Positions 14,364 through 22,658 are shown, counted from the stretch's first letter. The stretch is 30,475 nt of DNA from CBDCFL01 sp965216135 (GCA_965216135.1 CBDCFL010000012.1:1-30475), one strand, 5' to 3'. Notes: generated by a model not told the origin, from the sequence alone. Numbers and translations: made by a program.

Positions 14364-14382
14364 AAGTCAATCGACGTCGATA

Positions 14383-14574
14383 TTAGTAAGACGCGATGGT
14401 CCGCGACGCCAGGTTCGAGCTGATCTTGTTGGCCAGGCTCGTGGTGCCGCCGGACACGGAGGTCAGGACAGCAATGCCGAGGCCGACGATAGCGGCGGTC
14501 AGCACGACCCAGTCAACAGTTACAGCGCCGTCTTCGTCGCGCTTGAAAGTTTTTACAAAGTTGAAGATTTTCAT
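14383..14574 (-). CDS. Flp family type IVb pilin, paralogue 2
   Basis: 63-residue pilin precursor starting MKIFNFVKTFKRDEDG, with GGAGC eight bases upstream. The mature part begins AVTVDWVVLTAAIVGLGIAV. It ends SNLASRTIASY and is nearly identical to paralogue 3, which points to a recent duplication. As in the other two, the +5 residue is Asp. An in-frame upstream ATG (14592) lies in the gap after pilin 3 and has less support. Confidence 0.92.
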   Translation of the reverse strand: MKIFNFVKTFKRDEDGAVTVDWVVLTAAIVGLGIAVLTSVSGGTTSLANKISSNLASRTIASY

Positions 14575-14613
14575 AGTTTTAGCTCCAGTCAAGGTTTTGC
14601 GCAGTTGCGCGGA

Positions 14614-14805
14614 TTAGTAAGACGCGATGGTCTGTGAGGCCAGGTTCGAGCTGATCTTGTTGGCCAGGCTTGTCGTACCGCCTGACACCGAAATCAGAAC
14701 TGCTATGCCGAGACCAACAATGGCAGCGGTCAGAACAACCCAGTCAACGGTTACAGCGCCGTCTTCATCGCGCTTGAAGTTCTTAGTAAGCTTGAACAGT
14801 TTCAT
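14614..14805 (-). CDS. Flp family type IVb pilin, paralogue 3
   Basis: 63-residue pilin precursor, MKLFKLTKNFKRDEDG followed by AVTVDWVVLTAAIVGLGIAV and a tail ending SNLASQTIASY. GGAGG lies eight bases upstream of the chosen ATG. A much longer open frame up to 15051 is not supported. The gene is first in a two-gene unit with paralogue 2 (39 bp apart). The pilins are the structural subunits of the tad pilus whose assembly genes lie further along the same strand. Confidence 0.93.
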   Translation of the reverse strand: MKLFKLTKNFKRDEDGAVTVDWVVLTAAIVGLGIAVLISVSGGTTSLANKISSNLASQTIASY

Positions 14806-15147
14806 TTGTTCCTCCAAACGTTCTTGCTCAGTTCCACGTACCAGGTCGGGCCACGGCAGCTTTTGGCCGGAACACCGAATTGGCATGAGCGGCATTAATG
14901 GTTTTGATTGGGGCGAGAGTTGGGCGGGCTTCGTACAATTTTGTATTCCGTTAAGAAACTGACTGAATTGGGGTAACTGCCTTGAAAAATAAAGGAAAAT
15001 CCAGAATCCGGATGAGTCCATTCGCCCCTGAATTTGCGACAAAAATCGCATTACCAGATTATTTGATCCATATCGTGAACAGATCGCTGGAATACCTGCG
15101 CGGCATTTTGCAGTGTCCGCTTAAGAAATTGGAAAGGTGTTACGATT
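14806..15147. promoter_or_regulatory. Divergent intergenic region between pilins and transglycosylase
   Basis: 342 bp without a credible gene, expected to hold the promoters for the pilin unit (minus) and the transglycosylase/UbiA unit (plus). An operator-like interrupted palindrome, TACAATTTTGTA, lies at 14934-14945. No sigma-54 or other consensus promoter was convincing. Confidence 0.4.
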
Positions 15148-15977
15148 TTGAGAATCGTGAAGGTAGCCATTGCAGGGTTTTTGCTGTCGGGCATTCCGGG
15201 CTGGGTTATCGCGCAATCTGAGGATTCATCTGAGCAGCCTGTATTTAAGCGCATCGCCGCACCGAAACCCGGCAGCGCGCCGAAAATTACCGTGCAAATC
15301 GATCCCGATGACTACTTTGCCTATTTCAACCCAGAGCCGCTGCCTGAGGACACACCGGTGCTGACAGGTCGGGACTCGGCCCTGACAATAGGATTGCCGT
15401 ACGATCTGTTTTGGCGGGAATTTGTTGCCGCGGGGCAGCCGCGAAATCTCGACGCCATTGCATCGGCTATGGCCAAAGACCCCGCAGAGCCGCCCAAATT
15501 GGCAGCATTGCGTGCAATCACTGGCAATTACGGCGGCGACATTATGGTCGCGACCATCGGCACACGGGTGTCGCCCGCCCTGGCGCTTGCGGTTATCTGG
15601 GCCGAAAGCGGCGGCGATGCGGTCGCCCAAAGCTCAGCTGGGGCGCAGGGGCTGATGCAATTGATCCCTGCCACAGCCGATCGGTTTAATGTCGCTGATG
15701 CGATGCGCCCTGACCAGGACATCAAAGGCGGTATCGCTTACCTGGATTGGCTGATGGAAGAGTTCGCCGGCAATCCGGTGCATGTCCTGGCCGCGTACAA
15801 TGCCGGGGAAACGCGGTTATTCGCCACAACGGGGCACCACCATTCGCTGAAACGCGCGAATATGTCCCAAAAGTGCTGGCGGCATGGAATATTGCCCGCA
15901 CATTGTGTGTCACGCCGCCCGAAATGATTTCAGACGGATGTGTATTCTTGAGCGGTGAGGTAACCGGTGAAGGCTGA
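15148..15977 (+). pseudogene. Lytic transglycosylase (SLT family), frameshifted
   Basis: Secreted murein-cleaving enzyme. The signal peptide MRIVKVAIAGFLLSGIPGWVIAQ starts at a TTG, with GGAAAGG upstream. The SLT domain has the catalytic Glu in VIWAESGGD, then SSAGAQGLMQLIPATADRF and VLAAYNAGE. At 15808-15811 the expected GAAAAC is GAAAC, which shifts the frame right after the AYNAGE motif. The native C-terminus (NAVIRHNGAPPFAETREYV ... up to 15977) continues in the other frame. As it stands the product ends at 15927 with an unrelated tail. The native stop overlapped the next gene's start by 11 bp. A one-base sequencing error in an A run is possible. Confidence 0.85.
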
Positions 15978-17406
15978 TGTAACGCCGCTAGTATTGGATG
16001 TCGACGGAACGTTCCTGCGGACGGACATGCTTTATGAATCGCTGTGGGCCGCGCTCGGAAAGGCACCGCTGAAAACGATCGGCGTCGTGGCGCGGCGATT
16101 TTTCGATCCAGCGCGGCTAAAGCACAGATTGGCGGAGATCGCGGATCTGCGCGTGGACCTGTTGCCGGTCAATCCCGAATTGAAAGCTCTCGCAGATCAG
16201 AACAAATCCGCCGGGCGCAGGGTCATCCTGGCGTCCGCATCGACAGAAAGCCTGGTTTCGCAACTGGCTGAGAGCCACGAGCTTGACGACGCCAGCTTTG
16301 GCTCGACCGAGACGGATAACCTAAAAGGCAAACGCAAGGCCGACGTGCTGGTCGAGGAATTTGGCCGCGACGGGTTTGACTATGCCGGGGACAGCCGCGC
16401 CGATATTGTCGTTTGGGAACAGGCGGAAAACGCGCTGGTTGTCGGCACCGCCGGCGGCGCGGCACAACGGCTGGTGCGTCGCGACAAGAATGTGACAACC
16501 TTTCCCGGCGGATGGTCGTGGAGCGACCTGTTGCGCGCGCTGCGGCCACAACAATGGGTGAAAAATATTCTGCTGTTCCTGCCGATGCTGGCGGCGCATG
16601 ATTTTACTTTGTCGACCCTGACAAGTGTTTTGGTCGGTATTGTCGCATTTTCGGCCGCCGCGTCGTGCATCTATATCGTAAACGACCTGCTTGATCTTGA
16701 GGCGGACCGCCTGCATGCCACGAAAATTCAACGGCCCTTTGCCTCGGGCGCGGTGCCGATATCAGTCGGCATGGCCACAAGCGCTGCCTGCGGTCTGTTT
16801 GCGCTGTTATTAGCCGCGAACTTGAACATCGCCTTTTTCGCCGTTGTGGCGGGATATATGTGTCTGTCCTTCGCCTATTCGCTGAAATGGAAGCGTCTGC
16901 GCTGGATCGATATCGCCACGCTTGCCGCCCTATATACGATCCGGGTGGTCGGCGGGGCAGCTGCTGGCGCTGTTTTCGTGTCTGGCTTTATGCTGATCTT
17001 CATATTTCCGGTGTTCGTCACTCTGGGCTGCGTGAAGCGCCTTACTGAATTGACCCTGGCCAAATCAGACGGGCGTCTGCCGGGACGCGGATACAGCCGC
17101 GAGGATCGCGGTGATTTGCTGAACATGGCGCTTTTGGGCGTGGCGGGGGCGTTGCTGGCATTCTTTTTCTATTCATTGTCCGATCAGGCGCAGACCCTAT
17201 ACCCCACACGCTGGGTTTTGTGGCTGGCCATGGCACCGATGTCGATCTGGATGCTGCGAATGGTGCGTCTTGGGTATTTCGGAAAACAGGATTACGACCC
17301 GATTGTATTCGCGCTTCGCGACAAGCGCGGTATCGGACTGCTGATGTTGACGCTGTCGATCATGTTTTACGCCGCCGGTCTGTGGCAGCAATGGTTCGGC
17401 TTTTAG
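15967..17406 (+). CDS. HAD phosphatase-UbiA prenyltransferase fusion
   Basis: 479 residues, GTG start overlapping the previous gene. Residues about 1-190 are a HAD phosphatase: LDVDGTFLRTD (motif I), VILASAS (motif II), YAGDSRADIVVWEQA (motif IV). Residues about 195-479 are a polytopic UbiA prenyltransferase with the Mg-binding motif VNDLLDLEADRLHATKIQRP and the second Asp motif LKWKRLRWIDIATLA. The UbiA part fits decaprenyl-phosphate 5-phosphoribosyltransferase, which moves ribose 5-phosphate from PRPP to a polyprenyl phosphate. The HAD part would then remove the 5-phosphate. The fusion would catalyse two consecutive steps that mycobacteria split between Rv3806c and a separate phosphatase. 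The substrate assignment is inferred from family and from the dprE1/dprE2 neighbours. Confidence 0.85.
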   Translation: MKADVTPLVLDVDGTFLRTDMLYESLWAALGKAPLKTIGVVARRFFDPARLKHRLAEIADLRVDLLPVNPELKALADQNKSAGRRVILASASTESLVSQLAESHELDDASFGSTETDNLKGKRKADVLVEEFGRDGFDYAGDSRADIVVWEQAENALVVGTAGGAAQRLVRRDKNVTTFPGGWSWSDLLRALRPQQWVKNILLFLPMLAAHDFTLSTLTSVLVGIVAFSAAASCIYIVNDLLDLEADRLHATKIQRPFASGAVPISVGMATSAACGLFALLLAANLNIAFFAVVAGYMCLSFAYSLKWKRLRWIDIATLAALYTIRVVGGAAAGAVFVSGFMLIFIFPVFVTLGCVKRLTELTLAKSDGRLPGRGYSREDRGDLLNMALLGVAGALLAFFFYSLSDQAQTLYPTRWVLWLAMAPMSIWMLRMVRLGYFGKQDYDPIVFALRDKRGIGLLMLTLSIMFYAAGLWQQWFGF

Positions 17407-17518
17407 AACTGGCCAGGGCAGGTGGCGCAGAACTTATACCAAGGGCATCAATTTCTGACTCTGTGGGGATTCCCAAATCGGTTTTGATCTGATTCAAGGT
17501 TGGCAAAGGAGGATCGCC

Positions 17519-18340
17519 ATGCCAGCCAGTGTTCCGCTTCGTCGCGACTTTGATGCCCGCCACCTTCGTAAACTCGCCAGCCGTTGCAAGGATGCCCGGC
17601 AGAGCCGCCGTCTGTTGTCTCTTGCGGCGGTCTACGATGGCATGCGCCGTGGAGAGGCCGCAAGGATCGGTGGGATGGATCGCCAAACCCTGCGGGACTG
17701 GGTTCACCGGTTCAACGAAGAGGGACCGGATGGCCTCACCAACCGCAAGGGCGCGGGCCGGACGCGCTACCTGAGCGATGTCCAGATGAAAGAACTTGGC
17801 GAGATTGTCGAGACCGGCCCCGATCCGGCGGTGGACGGGGTTGTCCGCTGGCGGCGGATCGACCTGAAGCGGGTGATCGAGGCGCGCTTTGGCGTCATCT
17901 ATTCCGAGCGCGGGATATCCAGACTGCTTGGCGAACTGGGCTTTGCCCATATCAGCGCCCGCCCGCAGCATCCCAGGCAGGATAAGCGGATCATCGAGGC
18001 GTTTAAAAAAAACTTCGCCGACACGCTCCAGGTGCATATAGCTGACCTGCCAGCGGGGCAATCCCCAGGTCATCGCGGTATCGACGAACGGCAAGGGGGC
18101 CGGGCTTGACGGTGACGACGTGACACCCAGCGCGCGCCAGGCGATTTCTGAGCTCCGGAACTGAACCCGGTGGAAAATATCTGGCAGTACTTGCGCGCCA
18201 ATTGGCTCTCCAACCGCGTGTTCGAAGACTACAATGCCATCGTCGATGCTGGATGCGAAGCTTGGAAAAAGCTCATCGCACAGCCCGAAACCATCACATC
18301 AATCGGAATGCGAAAATGGGCCCATATCGGTCAATGTTAA
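17519..18340 (+). pseudogene. IS630-family transposase, type 1, internally replaced
   Basis: Residues 1-179 match the intact copy at 6877 apart from one visible change (Ser to Arg at residue 49). The frame then enters foreign DNA and ends at 18109. The first and second catalytic Asp regions are lost. The region coding for ELNPVENIWQYLR to the C-terminus resumes at about 18157 and runs to the normal stop. The product cannot be a functional transposase. Confidence 0.9.
18056..18157 (-). other. Displaced dprE2 fragment inside IS630
   Basis: Read on the minus strand, 18156-18101 encodes ELRNRLARAGCHVVTVKPG and 18087-18056 encodes FVDTAMTWGLP. These are successive parts of a DprE2-type SDR that are exactly missing from the dprE2 gene next door. 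Between them is a ten-base insert that breaks the frame. The insert and its edges (18088-18100) match 13 bases of the type 1 IS630 transposase gene (7568-7580), which lie in the part this copy has lost. Confidence 0.75.
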
Positions 18341-18352
18341 ATGCCGCTGGTA

Positions 18353-18844
18353 TTACAGGGACATGCGCTTGAATATGGGCTCATAGACATAGTTGGACAT
18401 GCGCCCGCGATCACCGGCAACCGAGCCAACGCCGACTATCGTCCCGGTCGCGCGTGCCTCTAATATTGGCGCAAGCGCCTGCAAAAACTGCAAAAACCTG
18501 GCTGGCCCGGCGAAGCAGTCAGCGACAACGCCGTCGACGAGCGCGGGATCGGCATCAATATCTGCCTGAGGCGGCATCGAGCCGACGAAAACCGCCGCAT
18601 TGATGGCACCGTCCTCTTTTTCGAGCCGAGCAATGAGCTTGGCGAATTCAGCGGGATCACGGGCATCGAATGCCAGCGCCTCGGCCAGCCGCGCGCCGCG
18701 TGCCGCGCAATCGGCGGCGCTGCGCTTAAGGTCTTTCATGTCGCGCCCGGCAAGAAAAATCGCGTGACCCCTTTCGGACAGCTTGCGCGCCAGCGCGCGA
18801 GCCATCGAAGATGAGGCCCCCATGATAATCCAGCTTTGGTTCAT
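18353..18844 (-). pseudogene. dprE2: dprE2-like SDR with internal deletion
   Basis: Short-chain dehydrogenase that with DprE1 converts polyprenyl-phospho-ribose to -arabinose (the NADH-dependent reduction step). The N-terminal Rossmann part is present (WIIMGASSSMARALARKLSERG, GTIVGVGSVAGDRGRMSNYVY). Directly after the catalytic YVY the sequence jumps to EPIFKRMSL, which resembles the normal extreme C-terminus of this family. The protein is 163 residues against about 250 expected, and the catalytic Lys of YxxxK is lost. Roughly 85-90 residues are missing. Part of that segment lies in the adjacent IS630. The ATG overlaps the dprE1 stop (ATGA). Confidence 0.85.
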
Positions 18845-20154
18845 TTGCTTTGCCTCAGTTGAAGCCTGCGCACCAGATCGGTGACCATCGCGCGATCAGG
18901 ATCGGCCTTGTCGACGGCTTTGCGCCATTTGCCTAAGTCAGGATAGACCTCGGCCAGATCCAGACCGCCCGACAGCGCATCCTTGGCGAAATACACCCGC
19001 CCGCCGGTCTCGGCTGACATCTGTTCGAGGCGCTCAAATAGTGCCGAAACCGGGCCGCGATTGGGAAAGTCGACCGCCAGCGTGTAGCCCTCCATCGGAA
19101 AAGACATATACCCCGCGCGGCCCGGACCCATCCGTTTGAGCACCGCAAGGGGCGAAGCCAGACCGGTTTCGGCGATCATTTCCAGCATTTCGCGCAATAT
19201 TTCGACCGCCGCGATGGGCACCACGCATTGGAATTGATGAAACCCGCGCCGCCCATAGAGGCGGTTCCAGTTGCGAATTTTGTCGAGCGGGAAAAATGGC
19301 GCGCTGATCGGTTTTACCGTCGTGCGGCCACTGGCCGGAACGCGCCGGAAATAGGCTTCGTTGAATATCCGCACCATTGGTGCGGACAACGCCCATTGCG
19401 GAGCGAAAAACGGCACCTCGCGGGCACGTCCGGTTGTTCGCGAAACACCGGATGTAATCTCGCCCTCTTCCAGAACGCCACGACCGAGCGATGTGCCCTT
19501 GGCTGTCGCGTCGATCCAGCCGACCGTGTAATTCGCCTGGGACGTATCAAGGGCGACAAGAAATTCATCCCAGCCGTCGATGCGGCGTTCCGTCAGCACC
19601 ATCATATCGCCGGGGCATGGCATGAGCTGGATGGTCGCCTCGGCGATAATGCCGGTCTGGCCCAACCCACCGACGCTTGCCTTGAACAGATCAGGGGTCT
19701 TGTCGGGCGTCACTTTCCTGGCTTTGCCGTGCTGCAGCAGGGTGAATTCGCTCAGATGCTGGCCAAATGATCCCATGACATGGTGGTTCTTGCCATGCAC
19801 ATCATGGGCGATGCAGCCGCCAACGGTCGCAAATCCGGTTCCCGGCATGACCGGTGGTATCCAGCCGCGCGCTGCGAAAATGCGCCCCAGATCGCCGATT
19901 TGCATCCCGGCCTCAACCGTCACGCGCCCGGTATCCTGATCAAATGCGAGCACGCGATTGAGCCGTGTCATCTCGATCGCATGGCCGCCATCATTTAGTG
20001 CGGCGTCACCATAAGAGCGCATTTGTCCAATCGCTGGCGCAGGTGCCTCGGCGCTCAGCTCGACAAGCGCGGCGCGCCGCTCTGGTCTGGCGATATGGGC
20101 ATTTGCTTTGAGAGCGCCGCCCCACCCCGAATATTCAACCTGCTTCCAGCGCAT
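18841..20154 (-). CDS. dprE1: DprE1-like FAD-dependent decaprenylphosphoryl-ribose oxidase
   Basis: 437 residues from the ATG at 20154 (MRWKQVEYSGWGGALKA); a longer frame to 20217 is unlikely. It is a VAO-type flavoenzyme oxidising the 2'-hydroxyl of polyprenyl-phospho-ribose. GGCIAHDVHGKNHHVMGSFGQH is the FAD-binding signature shared with mycobacterial DprE1, and the C-terminal AEVYPDLGKWRKAVDKADPDRAMVTDLVRRL also aligns with it. In the segment EGYTLAVDFP the Cys that reacts with benzothiazinones in M. tuberculosis DprE1 is Ala. The start overlaps the preceding gene by 20 bp and the stop overlaps dprE2, so the three are translationally coupled. Confidence 0.9.
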   Translation of the reverse strand: MRWKQVEYSGWGGALKANAHIARPERRAALVELSAEAPAPAIGQMRSYGDAALNDGGHAIEMTRLNRVLAFDQDTGRVTVEAGMQIGDLGRIFAARGWIPPVMPGTGFATVGGCIAHDVHGKNHHVMGSFGQHLSEFTLLQHGKARKVTPDKTPDLFKASVGGLGQTGIIAEATIQLMPCPGDMMVLTERRIDGWDEFLVALDTSQANYTVGWIDATAKGTSLGRGVLEEGEITSGVSRTTGRAREVPFFAPQWALSAPMVRIFNEAYFRRVPASGRTTVKPISAPFFPLDKIRNWNRLYGRRGFHQFQCVVPIAAVEILREMLEMIAETGLASPLAVLKRMGPGRAGYMSFPMEGYTLAVDFPNRGPVSALFERLEQMSAETGGRVYFAKDALSGGLDLAEVYPDLGKWRKAVDKADPDRAMVTDLVRRLQLRQSK

Positions 20155-21154
20155 CCTGCCCCTGCTTTGATAGTCGTTCGGCGATCGGGAAGACCACCAA
20201 CCCGATTGCAATTGCAAACCACAGTGTCGTCAACCGGATGATCGCGGTTGCGGGCAAACTGATCTCTATGGGCACGCCTTGGAGGGTCAGAAAGGCGACC
20301 ATGGCCGCCTCAGCCCCGCCAAGACCGCCGGGCGCGCCCGTCAGGCCGCCCGCCAAAGTTGCGAACATAAAAATGGCAATTGCGGTTGAAAGAGCGGTTT
20401 CAGCGCCCAGCCAGCTCAGCAACAGATAAAACGCATATCCTTCGGCCAACCATCCCGCCGCGCCAATCAGGGCGGCAATCAATACTATATCCGGGCCGGA
20501 AAAGCGCGCCAGGGCCCGCGCCGCCGAGCGAATGCGGGCGAAAAACCGGGGCCAGCGGCCAATGATCCGGTACAAGTAGCTCGCGATCATCTGCACCACC
20601 ACCGCGCGCGTCGACAAAAACGCCCCGATCAATGCAAGAATGGCAACAGGCAAGGCACCGGTAATGCCGGTTGCCGAAAACGAAACTGCAACCGCGAGGA
20701 TCAGCGCCATCGCGCTTAGATCCGAGGCGCGGTCAACCAGCACCAGCGGCGCGGTTTTCTCAAATCGCGCCCCGGTCTCGCGGCCCAGCCAGCGCATCCG
20801 GATCAGCTCGCTAAGCCGTCCGGGTGTTACCGACATGGCAAACCCGCCCAGAAAATGGCGCATGTTCTGGATAAGTTGTGTGTGGAGCCCAAGACGGCGC
20901 GTGAACAGATGCCAACGGAAACCCCTAAGGACGTAATTTGCCAGACTGAGCGCAAGCAGAGCCAACACCTGCACCCATCCCAGCTTGGAAACTTGTGCCA
21001 TGGTTTCCTGCCAGCCTGTCGCCAGCGCCAGGCCCACCAGCCCGGCGATAACAAAGGCCAGCAATCCGCCCAACAGCAGCAAGTCACGCCGGACTTTGGG
21101 GCCGCGTGGTGGTGCGATGCTGGACCTGTTCATAGCTGCACTGCTCGGGTTCAT
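20135..21154 (-). CDS. Flippase-like integral membrane protein (UPF0104/LPG synthase TM family)
   Basis: 339 residues from the ATG at 21154 (an ATG at 21133 is also possible; the open frame reaching 21415 overlaps rmlD and is not credible). About eight hydrophobic segments are visible, starting DLLLLGGLLAFVIAGLVGLALATGW. The family motifs NYVLRGFRWHLFTRR, MSVTPGRLSELIRMRWLG and GGLTGAPGGLGGAEAAMVAFL are typical of the AglD/MprF N-terminal membrane domain family. Next to dprE1/dprE2/ubiA it is a candidate transporter or flippase for the arabinosyl lipid. That role is inferred from context. Confidence 0.82.
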   Translation of the reverse strand: MNPSSAAMNRSSIAPPRGPKVRRDLLLLGGLLAFVIAGLVGLALATGWQETMAQVSKLGWVQVLALLALSLANYVLRGFRWHLFTRRLGLHTQLIQNMRHFLGGFAMSVTPGRLSELIRMRWLGRETGARFEKTAPLVLVDRASDLSAMALILAVAVSFSATGITGALPVAILALIGAFLSTRAVVVQMIASYLYRIIGRWPRFFARIRSAARALARFSGPDIVLIAALIGAAGWLAEGYAFYLLLSWLGAETALSTAIAIFMFATLAGGLTGAPGGLGGAEAAMVAFLTLQGVPIEISLPATAIIRLTTLWFAIAIGLVVFPIAERLSKQGQDALEAG

Positions 21155-21245
21155 TGATCGCCGGTTAGTGGCGAATTTGGGCGATAATATGAATCTGTTC
21201 TGGAATTGTGAACCATTTCGCGCATCGCGCCGAATTGCGCCACGG

Positions 21246-22091
21246 TTATTTTGATTTCGCCGGATTTTGAAGCCCGCGCACGACCTTACCCAAGGGTGTG
21301 CGCCAATCGGGCGAAGCAATGCCGTAATCGCTAAAGATTTTCGAGCAATCCATCCTGGAATTCTTTGGCCTCCGCGCGGCGGTTTGATAGTCGCCGCTTG
21401 CAATGTCATGAACATCCATGCTCAGCCCTGCCTCTGCAAATATCGCGCGGGCAAAATCCGCCCAGCTTACCGCAGGCGCGCCGGCGAAGTGATATATGCC
21501 CGACGGTCCCTCAGCCGCGGCAATTTTCAACAAACAGGTCGCGATGTCAGCTGCAGCGGTCGGTGCACCGATCTGATCTGCCACCACCCGAACCGAGTTA
21601 CGCATGGCCGCCAGATGCAACATGGTTTTGACGAAATTTGATCCGCGCGGGGAAAAGACCCAGGACGTCCGCAAGATAATGTATCGCGCACCAGAACGCT
21701 GTATCGCGACCTCGCCGGCAAGTTTAGTGGTGCCATACACGCCGAGCGGGCCGGTTGGGTCATCTGGTTGCCAGGGGCGTTCACCGGTGCCGTCGAAAAC
21801 GTAATCAGTGGAAATATGCAGAAATCGCGCGCCAAGCTCGGCGCAGGCCGCCGCCATCGCCGCAGGTGCGCCGGCATTGATAAGTTGTGCCAGTCTGGGC
21901 TCATCTTCAGCGCGATCAACCGATGTGTAAGCGGCCGCGTTGATCACGACATTAGGCTTTATCTTCAGGATTTCTGCGGCGCATTTGGGCGGATCGGTCA
22001 GATCCGCCTCTTCGCGACCGAGGCTGCGAACACCTCGCCCGTGCGCCAATTCGGTGCCAACTTGGCCGGTTCTACCAAAAACCAGTATCAA
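21246..22091 (-). CDS. rmlD: dTDP-4-dehydrorhamnose reductase RmlD
   Basis: 281-residue extended SDR performing the last step of dTDP-L-rhamnose synthesis. The glycine-rich FGRTGQVGTEL, NAAAYTSVDRAEDE, HISTDYVFDGTGERPW and the catalytic YGTTKLAGE are all present. The start is a TTG three bases after the rmlC stop, implying translational coupling. The length is typical and no lesion is seen. Confidence 0.94.
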   Translation of the reverse strand: MILVFGRTGQVGTELAHGRGVRSLGREEADLTDPPKCAAEILKIKPNVVINAAAYTSVDRAEDEPRLAQLINAGAPAAMAAACAELGARFLHISTDYVFDGTGERPWQPDDPTGPLGVYGTTKLAGEVAIQRSGARYIILRTSWVFSPRGSNFVKTMLHLAAMRNSVRVVADQIGAPTAAADIATCLLKIAAAEGPSGIYHFAGAPAVSWADFARAIFAEAGLSMDVHDIASGDYQTAARRPKNSRMDCSKIFSDYGIASPDWRTPLGKVVRGLQNPAKSK

Positions 22092-22094
22092 CGC

Positions 22095-22658
22095 TCAACC
22101 CTCAAAGACGAACCGGTTATCAATATCGGCGAGCAAGGGTGCGTCGCGATCTCTTTCCGACAATACTGCCTCGGTTTTTGAAACACCCCAGTCTATGCCG
22201 ATTGCCGGGTCGTCAAAGCGCACGGCGCCGTCGCAATCCTGGGCATAAAAATCGGAACATTTATAGATGATTTCGGTATTTGGCCGGCGGGTCGCAAAGC
22301 CATGCAAAAACCCCACGGGCACCAATAATTGCCGGCCATTTTCAAAACTCAGCTCGGTTGCGAACCAGCGCCCGAATGTGGGTGATCCGATGCGAATGTC
22401 GACGGCCACGTCCAACAAAGCCCCCTGGCCGCAACGCACCAGCTTGGCCTGTGCATGGGGCGGGACTTGATAGTGCAGCCCGCGCAGGGTGCCGGCCTGG
22501 GTCGATAGCGAATGATTGTCCTGCACAAACTCCGTGGAAATACCGTGGTCCGCGAGCGTTGCTCGGTTATAGGATTCGGCAAAAAAGCCGCGCGCATCGA
22601 CACGTCTTTGGGGTGTTATGATCAGCAGCCCCGCAAGACCGGTTTCTTCAATCTGCAT
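22095..22658 (-). CDS. rmlC: dTDP-4-dehydrorhamnose 3,5-epimerase RmlC
   Basis: 187-residue cupin epimerase acting just before RmlD. Recognisable are RGFFAESYNR, FVQDNHSLSTQAGTLRGLHYQ (catalytic His), VDIRIGSPTFGRW and PVGFLHGFATRRPNTEIIYKCSDFY. The start MQIEETGLAGLL fits the family; the open frame continues to 22829 but without homology. No good Shine-Dalgarno is seen. rmlA and rmlB are not in the window. Confidence 0.93.
   Translation of the reverse strand: MQIEETGLAGLLIITPQRRVDARGFFAESYNRATLADHGISTEFVQDNHSLSTQAGTLRGLHYQVPPHAQAKLVRCGQGALLDVAVDIRIGSPTFGRWFATELSFENGRQLLVPVGFLHGFATRRPNTEIIYKCSDFYAQDCDGAVRFDDPAIGIDWGVSKTEAVLSERDRDAPLLADIDNRFVFEG

Larger units (their letters stand above)
17436..18352 (+). 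mobile_element. IS630-family element, type 1, copy 2 (internally rearranged)
   Basis: 917 bp with the same ends as copy 1 (6794-7956), apart from AAGGG for AACGG in the left repeat. About 340 bp of the transposase gene (copy 1 positions 7412-7755) are replaced by about 100 bp of other DNA. It lies between the UbiA gene and the stop codon of dprE2. A TA duplication can be drawn only if the element edge is shifted by one base. Confidence 0.9.

Noticed and set aside
14614..15051. Pilin gene with an 82-residue N-terminal extension
   Set aside because: The ATG at 14805 has GGAGG and gives a pilin of the same size as its paralogue. The extension has no pilin-like features.
20155..20217. Longer dprE1 start, and the flippase frame reaching 21415
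   Set aside because: Homology begins at the internal ATGs. The extensions would overlap the neighbouring genes deeply.
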